Shown here: positions 58,919-64,000 of the stretch, one piece after another | How positions within the stretch are numbered: the first letter of the stretch is position 1 | How the letters are laid out: each line of letters starts with the position of its first letter | Source of the DNA: an uncultured Pseudovibrio sp. | Lineage (GTDB): Bacteria > Pseudomonadota > Alphaproteobacteria > Rhizobiales > Stappiaceae | Direction: 5' to 3' | Assembly: GCA_947496145.1 (NCBI GenBank) | Contig: CANMBS010000003.1 | Span: 124,001-188,000 of the forward strand | Length of the DNA: 64,000 nucleotides | Program-made: the position numbers and the translations under genes | Notes under the pieces: model-generated | Told to the model about the DNA's origin: nothing | Database searches by the model: none | Seen by the model: only the letters and a program-made list of their open reading frames with translations

Positions 58919-59062
58919 ATGTTGGTTACGACGTTTTCTTGGGACGCGAGCACTGGTGCAGGATTAAGGGTCCTTGTGATTTGCCTGTTGGGTTTTAGTC
59001 TTACAGGCAGCAATCTGTTGACTGCATTGGCAATACAGACAGTGCGGCGGAAAGAAAACTGA
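58919..59062 (+). CDS. Possible 47-residue membrane protein abutting surf1
   Basis: The frame ATG 58919 to TGA 59062 encodes a short polar N-terminus (MLVTTFSWDAS), one strongly hydrophobic stretch of about 24 residues beginning LRVLVICLL, and a positive C-terminus VRRKEN. The stop is directly followed by the surf1 ATG with no gap. AGGAT is too close to the ATG to be a good ribosome binding site. Not recognised as any family; could be noise. Confidence 0.3.
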   Translation: MLVTTFSWDASTGAGLRVLVICLLGFSLTGSNLLTALAIQTVRRKEN

Positions 59063-60112
59063 ATGATCGCTGAAAGGGAGGTTGGCGATGTATCACCTGA
59101 TGCACGGCCAAAAGGAAACAGAGATGTGGACTGGCACGAAGAGCCAGCATCACAAAACAGGCGCAACAAAGCAAAAGATAAAAGAGCTAGTACTGTGAGA
59201 GACGACCTATCCGACCTTGAAGAGGCTGAGACCCCTGAGACACCAGCTGGTTCAAGGCTTCTAGCTTTCTTAAAAAACTACTGGGCCTTACATCTTTGTG
59301 CAGCAATAGGCTTGATAATCCTTGCCAATCTCAGTCTTTGGCAGTTCAGTCGACTGGATCAGAAACTCGCTTTAATTGAGCGCGTGGAAACCCGCTCAAC
59401 CAAACCGCCTGCTTCAGCACCGGGCCCAGCAACCTGGGAGGGGCTGAGCGCTGATGATATTGATTACCTGCCTGTGCAGGTTACCGGGCAGTTCATCATG
59501 GGCGAGCTGTTTTATTTTGACACGCTGAACAAGCCAAAGGGAAAGCTTGGTGGGCAGGGGTATTTCATCTATGCGCCGTTTATTACGCAGGATGGATGGA
59601 CTGTGCTGGTTAACCGGGGCTTCGTCCCTAAAGACCGGAAAGATTTCAGTACACGTCTGGGGTCGGCGCCGCCACGTGGTCAGATAACAATAAGCGGATT
59701 AGCCCGACGAGCGGAAGAACCAAGTCTGTTTTCAGCGGAGCCAAATTTTGAGAGTCACGAATGGTATGTGCGTGAACCGAAAGTGATGGCCGATGCCATG
59801 GGATTGCTGGTGGAGCAAACTGCTCCCTATACTATCGATCTGCAAGAAACTGTCAGTATTGCAGGCAGCCTTCCGCAGGCGGGTGAAACTCGCATGACCT
59901 TTTCAAACAACCACTTGCAGTATGCGTTTACCTGGGCAGGCTTAGCGTTGACACTCTTTGGTGTTTATATTGCTTTCCTCATCAAAGCGTGGTTCAGCCA
60001 TTCTAAAACGCTCCCTCAAGTGAGCGATGAAGACGACCTGGAGGAAGAAGAAGCTCAAGAGACTGACCGTTACAAGATGATTTCGGATGCCGCGAGAAAA
60101 GCACGCAAGTAG
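59063..60112 (+). CDS. surf1: SURF1-family cytochrome oxidase assembly protein
   Basis: A 349-residue protein with two membrane helices (about 70-92 and 288-310) and the family segments LSLWQFSRLDQKLALIERVETR, YFDTLNKPKGKLGGQGYFIYAPFI, LVNRGFVPKDRKD and FSNNHLQYAFTWAGLALTLFGVYIAFL. SURF1 helps insertion of heme a into subunit I. Unusually, an N-terminal tail of about 68 charged residues precedes the first helix; a GTG near 59194 is an alternative start that would shorten it. Confidence 0.92.
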   Translation: MIAEREVGDVSPDARPKGNRDVDWHEEPASQNRRNKAKDKRASTVRDDLSDLEEAETPETPAGSRLLAFLKNYWALHLCAAIGLIILANLSLWQFSRLDQKLALIERVETRSTKPPASAPGPATWEGLSADDIDYLPVQVTGQFIMGELFYFDTLNKPKGKLGGQGYFIYAPFITQDGWTVLVNRGFVPKDRKDFSTRLGSAPPRGQITISGLARRAEEPSLFSAEPNFESHEWYVREPKVMADAMGLLVEQTAPYTIDLQETVSIAGSLPQAGETRMTFSNNHLQYAFTWAGLALTLFGVYIAFLIKAWFSHSKTLPQVSDEDDLEEEEAQETDRYKMISDAARKARK

Positions 60113-60140
60113 TCATCGGGTTTAGCTGAGTTTCAGAAAT

Positions 60141-60161
60141 AAGGGGAGCTCCTCCCCTTTT
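60141..60161 (+). terminator. Terminator after surf1
   Basis: AAGGGGAG (60141-60148), CTC loop, CTCCCCTT (60152-60159), followed by two T residues only. The stem is perfect but the T-run is short. Confidence 0.6.
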
Positions 60162-60403
60162 GGCAGGAGGGTTAATCTCTCTGCGGAACGACTGTATTTT
60201 TCTGTGGTGGATATGATCTGCCCAACGGTTCATTTCCAACATGCTCAGGCAATTGCCCCCAAGACCATATCCGCAAAGAGCTTCACGCATGGGGTAAACT
60301 GCTTTTGCAGAAGGTTTGCATCAGCTTGTCGCGATTGCCTTCAAGTTGAATTTACGCTGACGCTGTAGCCTTCGTAAAAAACGATAATGAGCCACCCCAA
60401 TTT

Positions 60404-62308
60404 ATGATTGACGTCCACCAACTGGATTTCGTTGCAGATATCATGCTGTTTCTAAGCATGGCCATTTTAGTTGTGCCCTTTGCCAAGCTCATCAGAGTAG
60501 GCACGATTGTCGGCTATCTGATTGCAGGCGTCATTTTGGGGCCATGGGGTATCGGACAATATCTTGGAAGCCCTTTCAGCGCACCAGACGAACTGCGCCC
60601 CATTGGTGAACTTGGGGTCGTTATGCTGCTTTTCCTCATCGGCCTTGAACTTAATCCCAGCAGGCTTTGGTCAATGCGAAAAGCTATTTTTGGGTCTGGC
60701 TCCTCACAGGTAGGGCTATCTGCTTTGCTTATTGGCTGCGCTGTATACTTAAGTGGATTGAGTTGGCAGCAATCTCTTATCATCGGATTATCGCTGGCGC
60801 TTTCCTCTACGGCTCTTGCCCTGAGAATTTTACAAGGGCGCGGTGATCGAACGACGCCAGTCGGACAGACTTCAATCGCAATCTTGTTGTTTCAAGACAT
60901 GATGATTGTTCCGGTTTTGGCCCTGATGGCAATCGTTGCCCCGGTTTCTATGGATACCGGATACAGACCCGGCTGGCAAACAGCTTTGATCATGGCTTCC
61001 ACGGTGTTGCTGCTGGTTGCTATCGGGCGTTATTTGCTTACGCCTTTATTCCGTCTCTTTGCTCGCATTGGTGCAAGAGAGATGATGACGGCTTCTGCCC
61101 TGCTCACCGTTTTGGGTGCAGCAGCACTCTTGAAAGCGGTTGGGCTTTCCAGCGCACTCGGGGCATTTATTGCAGGCGTGATGCTGGCAGAAAGCTCTTT
61201 CCGGCATGAACTGGAGGCCGATCTGGAGCCATTTCGCGGTCTACTGCTAGGCTTCTTCTTCATCACAGTAGGCATGTCCATTGATCTAAACTTTGTATAT
61301 CTGAACTGGAAGATGGTGTTAGCCTGCAGTCTGGGTCTCATGTTGCTGAAAGGCGTGTCTACATACACTGTCACGCGACTTTTTGGAGTAAATGCTGAAA
61401 GCAGTGCTCAGATAGCAGGACTACTTTCGCAAGCAGGCGAATTTGGTTTCGTGATTTTTTCTGCTTCAGTTGCAGTCGGGCTTTTAAATCCGCATCAAAC
61501 CAGCCTTTTGTCAGCAATCATTTCCTTTTCCATGGCCCTTACGCTTTTGAGTGTTCGATTAACACAATGGCTCGGGATAAAACTTCGACCTGAGCCTGAT
61601 GTACCAGACATACCCAACGACGTGGAGAAACGTTCCAATGTTCTTGTGATTGGGTTTGGGCGCTTTGGTCAGCTAGCCTGTCAGATGTTGATCGCACAAG
61701 GATCTACTGTCACCGTCCTTGATACAGATGCACAGCACATTCGTGAGGCTTCCCGGTTTGGCTACAGGATTTATTATGGTGATGGCAGACGCCTGAATGT
61801 TTTGCGCTCAGCAGGAGCAGAGACCGCAAGCATCATTGCGGTTTGCACAGAACGGGCGGAAACCACAAGTCAGATTGTTCGCATGGCTAAATCTCAATTT
61901 CCACTTGCTAAGATTTTTGCGAGGGCTCATGACCGGAGACATGCAATTCAACTCATAACATCAGGGGTGGATTTTCAGCTGCGTGAAACTCTGGAGTCTG
62001 CGCTTATATTCGGGCGTGAAATTTTGGAGGAGCTGGGTGAAGATGAAGAGCGCACCTTTGAGATCCTCGAAGACGTTCGGCGGCGTGATGCGGAGCTGCT
62101 TGCATTACAGCAAGTCGGGGGGCTTTATTCTGGCTATAAACAGTTCAAATTGCCCGAAGTTCCGGTTAAACCACTCATTCATCCAAAATCAGAGAGTACC
62201 GCCTTGAATGAGCCTGCCCGCCGACTGGCCGAAGCCGAAAAGCAGGCAGACAACGAGAAAGCGGAGAATGGTGATAAAAGATCAACACACAATCAACGTA
62301 AGGACTAG
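60404..62308 (+). CDS. CPA2-family cation:proton antiporter (Kef-type), copy 1
   Basis: A 634-residue protein with about twelve to thirteen membrane helices (LSMAILVVPFAKLIRVGTIVGYLIAGVILGPWG, FLIGLELNPSRLWSM, LSLALSSTALALRILQ) and a cytoplasmic RCK/TrkA-N domain starting near residue 405 with GFGRFGQ and an NAD-binding VTVLDTDAQHI. Kef/CPA2 systems exchange potassium or sodium for protons and respond to pH or electrophiles. The C-terminus has a long charged tail after the RCK domain. A second paralogue follows 106 bases downstream. Confidence 0.92.
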   Translation: MIDVHQLDFVADIMLFLSMAILVVPFAKLIRVGTIVGYLIAGVILGPWGIGQYLGSPFSAPDELRPIGELGVVMLLFLIGLELNPSRLWSMRKAIFGSGSSQVGLSALLIGCAVYLSGLSWQQSLIIGLSLALSSTALALRILQGRGDRTTPVGQTSIAILLFQDMMIVPVLALMAIVAPVSMDTGYRPGWQTALIMASTVLLLVAIGRYLLTPLFRLFARIGAREMMTASALLTVLGAAALLKAVGLSSALGAFIAGVMLAESSFRHELEADLEPFRGLLLGFFFITVGMSIDLNFVYLNWKMVLACSLGLMLLKGVSTYTVTRLFGVNAESSAQIAGLLSQAGEFGFVIFSASVAVGLLNPHQTSLLSAIISFSMALTLLSVRLTQWLGIKLRPEPDVPDIPNDVEKRSNVLVIGFGRFGQLACQMLIAQGSTVTVLDTDAQHIREASRFGYRIYYGDGRRLNVLRSAGAETASIIAVCTERAETTSQIVRMAKSQFPLAKIFARAHDRRHAIQLITSGVDFQLRETLESALIFGREILEELGEDEERTFEILEDVRRRDAELLALQQVGGLYSGYKQFKLPEVPVKPLIHPKSESTALNEPARRLAEAEKQADNEKAENGDKRSTHNQRKD

Positions 62309-62414
62309 TTATCTACCGAAAATTACGTTCCCCCTTATACTCGTTTAAGGTATTTCCCCCAATATGGAATCAATTTGGTAAATTCCGCTGTTTTCTTGTC
62401 TTATTAGGGTGCCA

Positions 62415-64000
62415 ATGGCAGACGCGCACGTTCCTCCGTTTTTTCTTGAAACCATTGTGGTTCTCTCCTCAGCTGTTGTCGCAGTGCCTATAACAAAGCG
62501 GCTTGGTCTTGGGGCTGTTGTTGGCTTTCTTGCCGCAGGTGTCGCGATAGGTCCCTATGGGATTGGCTTTTTCAGTGAACCAGAGCGTATCTTAGGCTTC
62601 GCAGAACTAGGGGTAGTGCTCCTGCTGTTTGTGATCGGGCTGGAGCTTGAACCGGCCCGGTTATGGCGAATGCGCCGCGATATTTTCGGGCTTGGAACAT
62701 CACAGGTGCTGGTTTCAGGCGTTATACTGACCGGTTGCGCCATCTTTTTTGGACTGTCCTACAAAATTGCTGTGATTGCCGGGTTTGGTCTTGCCCTGTC
62801 CTCTACGGCCTTTGCACTGCAAATGTTACAGGAGCGCGGGCATTTGAGTACCAAATACGGGCAACGTGCCTTTGGTATTTTACTGCTGCAAGATATGGCG
62901 ATTGTCCCACTGCTTGCGATGGTCAGTATTCTGGCTCCTGGTGAGGCTGATGTAGAGGATGCATCCATTGCTATGCAGGTGGTCACTGTTGTTGCTGCAG
63001 TTGGGTTTGTGATCCTTGCAGGGCGATACCTGCTTTCGCCGCTGTTCCAACTTCTTACTGCGTCGGGCGGTCGCGAGCTGATGATTGCGGCGGCACTGCT
63101 TGTTGCTCTTGGCAGTGCTGGTTTGATGAGCCTCGTTGGTTTGTCTATGGCGCTGGGGGCATTTCTTTCTGGTGTTATGCTGGCTGAATCCAGCTACCGC
63201 CATACGCTTGAAGCAGATATCGAGCCATTCCGATCCATGCTCATGGGCTTGTTTTTCATAACCGTTGGCATGGCACTTGAAATGGACCTGATTATTGCTA
63301 ACTGGCAGATCATCATTTCTGCGGTTGTTTTGCTGATGTTCACAAAAGGTTTTCTGCTTTGGGGTCTTTCACGTCTGTTTGGCTCTTCAAATTCAGACGC
63401 TTTGCGGGTTGCTGTCATACTACCGCAAGGTGGAGAGTTTGCTTTTGTGCTGTTTTCTACGGCTACCGCTGCTGCGATCCTGCCAGAGGCAACTGCCAAT
63501 ATCTTAAGTGCTGTGGTGATCCTGACCATGTTGCTTACGCCACTCGGGGTTGTTGGGTTGGATTATGTCGCTACTCGTATGAAAAAGCATGGAGACACCA
63601 CCAACCGCGTCGAAAGCTTTGAAGATGCGCGTCCTGGTGTTTTAATTGTTGGATTTGGACGCTTTGGCATGATGGTTGCGCAGATGCTTACCTCTGAAGG
63701 TATCTCCGTCACAGCGCTGGATAACAATCCTGTGCGGATTAATGATGCGAGGCAGTACGGTTACAAAGTGTACTATGGCGATGCAACACGCCCTGATGTG
63801 CTGAAAGCCGCAGGTGGTGAAAGTGCGACTTTGATTGCGCTTTGCATTGAAAATGATCAGGTTATGAAGCAGGCCATCTTGCAGATCAGGTCGGCATTTC
63901 CCAATGCGGCATTGTATTGCCGGGCAACTGACAGAGCACATGCTCTTGACCTCACTCGTCTTGGTGTTGATTACCAAATACGTGAAACGTTTGAATCCAG
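62415..64000 (+). CDS. CPA2-family cation:proton antiporter (Kef-type), copy 2 (3' end outside window)
   Basis: The frame begins ATG 62415 with AGGGTG upstream and runs to the window edge, giving 528 codons of a protein of the same design as copy 1: VVGFLAAGVAIGPYGIG, FVIGLELEPARLWRMRRDIFG, GFGLALSSTAFALQMLQERG, then an RCK domain near 404 (GVLIVGFGRFGMMVAQML) with VTALDNNPVRI. The two copies share layout but differ clearly in sequence. Truncation is by the window, not biological. Confidence 0.92.
   Translation, partial: MADAHVPPFFLETIVVLSSAVVAVPITKRLGLGAVVGFLAAGVAIGPYGIGFFSEPERILGFAELGVVLLLFVIGLELEPARLWRMRRDIFGLGTSQVLVSGVILTGCAIFFGLSYKIAVIAGFGLALSSTAFALQMLQERGHLSTKYGQRAFGILLLQDMAIVPLLAMVSILAPGEADVEDASIAMQVVTVVAAVGFVILAGRYLLSPLFQLLTASGGRELMIAAALLVALGSAGLMSLVGLSMALGAFLSGVMLAESSYRHTLEADIEPFRSMLMGLFFITVGMALEMDLIIANWQIIISAVVLLMFTKGFLLWGLSRLFGSSNSDALRVAVILPQGGEFAFVLFSTATAAAILPEATANILSAVVILTMLLTPLGVVGLDYVATRMKKHGDTTNRVESFEDARPGVLIVGFGRFGMMVAQMLTSEGISVTALDNNPVRINDARQYGYKVYYGDATRPDVLKAAGGESATLIALCIENDQVMKQAILQIRSAFPNAALYCRATDRAHALDLTRLGVDYQIRETFES

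Larger units (their letters stand above)
58704..59062. other. Gap between coxC and surf1
   Basis: A 359-base gap. It holds the coxC terminator at 58761-58783 and the possible small frame at 58919-59062 (separate entries). In many alphaproteobacterial cox operons a DUF983 gene with a zinc CxxC motif stands here; I do not see it. Confidence 0.5.

Overview
The window looks like chromosomal DNA of an alphaproteobacterium of the Hyphomicrobiales/Stappia-Pseudovibrio kind. This is inferred from gene content and order: a separate F0 ATP synthase cluster with paired b and b' subunits, a CcrM-type GANTC methyltransferase, mutY-dciA-dsbA-smc, ispH-thrB-rnhA, thrC-M16 peptidase-GNAT-EAL, and tldD/ialB next to an aa3 oxidase operon. 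Base composition is moderate (about half G+C by eye) and most genes are housekeeping. I see no insertion sequence, prophage, CRISPR array, rRNA or tRNA gene.

Region by region. 1-3.3 kb: 5' part of a malic enzyme gene, a bacterial ceramidase-like membrane protein, a short family 2 glycosyltransferase, and a divergent PA0069-type radical SAM gene. 3.3-6.4 kb: rnhB, an FRG-domain gene that looks accessory, an unknown small gene, and an SDR oxidoreductase. 6.5-9.3 kb: the F0 operon atpI-atpB-atpE-atpF'-atpF with a recognisable promoter. 9.4-17 kb: smc, dsbA-like, a LysE exporter, an Inh-like lipoprotein, dciA-like and mutY. 17-27 kb: DMT transporter, tautomerase, amn, ccrM with a GANTC/CtrA-like promoter region, an AT-rich orphan gene, a DUF418 membrane protein, a cytidine deaminase-like gene and tyrS. 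27-29.6 kb: HAD phosphatase plus two surface-glycan glycosyltransferases (GT11 and GT61). 29.7-34.7 kb: a glycine cleavage operon gcvT-gcvH-gcvPA-gcvPB behind a tandem glycine riboswitch. 34.8-39.5 kb: lipoprotein, ispH-thrB-rnhA, a lipid-kinase-like gene and a PilZ protein. 39.5-50 kb: a membrane PAS-GGDEF-EAL protein, GNAT, M16 peptidase, thrC, algH/yqgE, a DsbD-N-like protein, a peroxiredoxin and tldD. 50-53 kb: two tandem LysE-type exporters, DinB and IalB. 53-60 kb: the cytochrome c oxidase operon coxB-coxA-ctaB-coxF-ctaG-coxC and surf1, preceded by an FNR-type box. 60.4-64 kb: two tandem CPA2/Kef-type antiporters, the second cut by the window end.

The strongest unexpected signal is upstream of tyrS on the minus strand (26310-26474). 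A TTGACA-N17-TGATAA promoter is followed within about 10 bases by a 24-codon open frame with three consecutive Tyr codons, then by a GC-rich hairpin. A leader segment can pair with the 5' arm of that hairpin in a mutually exclusive way. This has the layout of a ribosome-mediated tyrosine attenuator with a nearly leaderless leader peptide, controlling tyrosyl-tRNA synthetase. I do not know of a described example of this arrangement.

Other regulatory structures are a tandem glycine riboswitch, an FNR-type site centred about 41-42 bases before the predicted start of the cox operon, four GANTC sites plus CtrA-like half-sites before ccrM, and several terminators. Several start codons had to be re-assigned from ribosome binding sites, including TTG starts for thrC, the peroxiredoxin and ialB.
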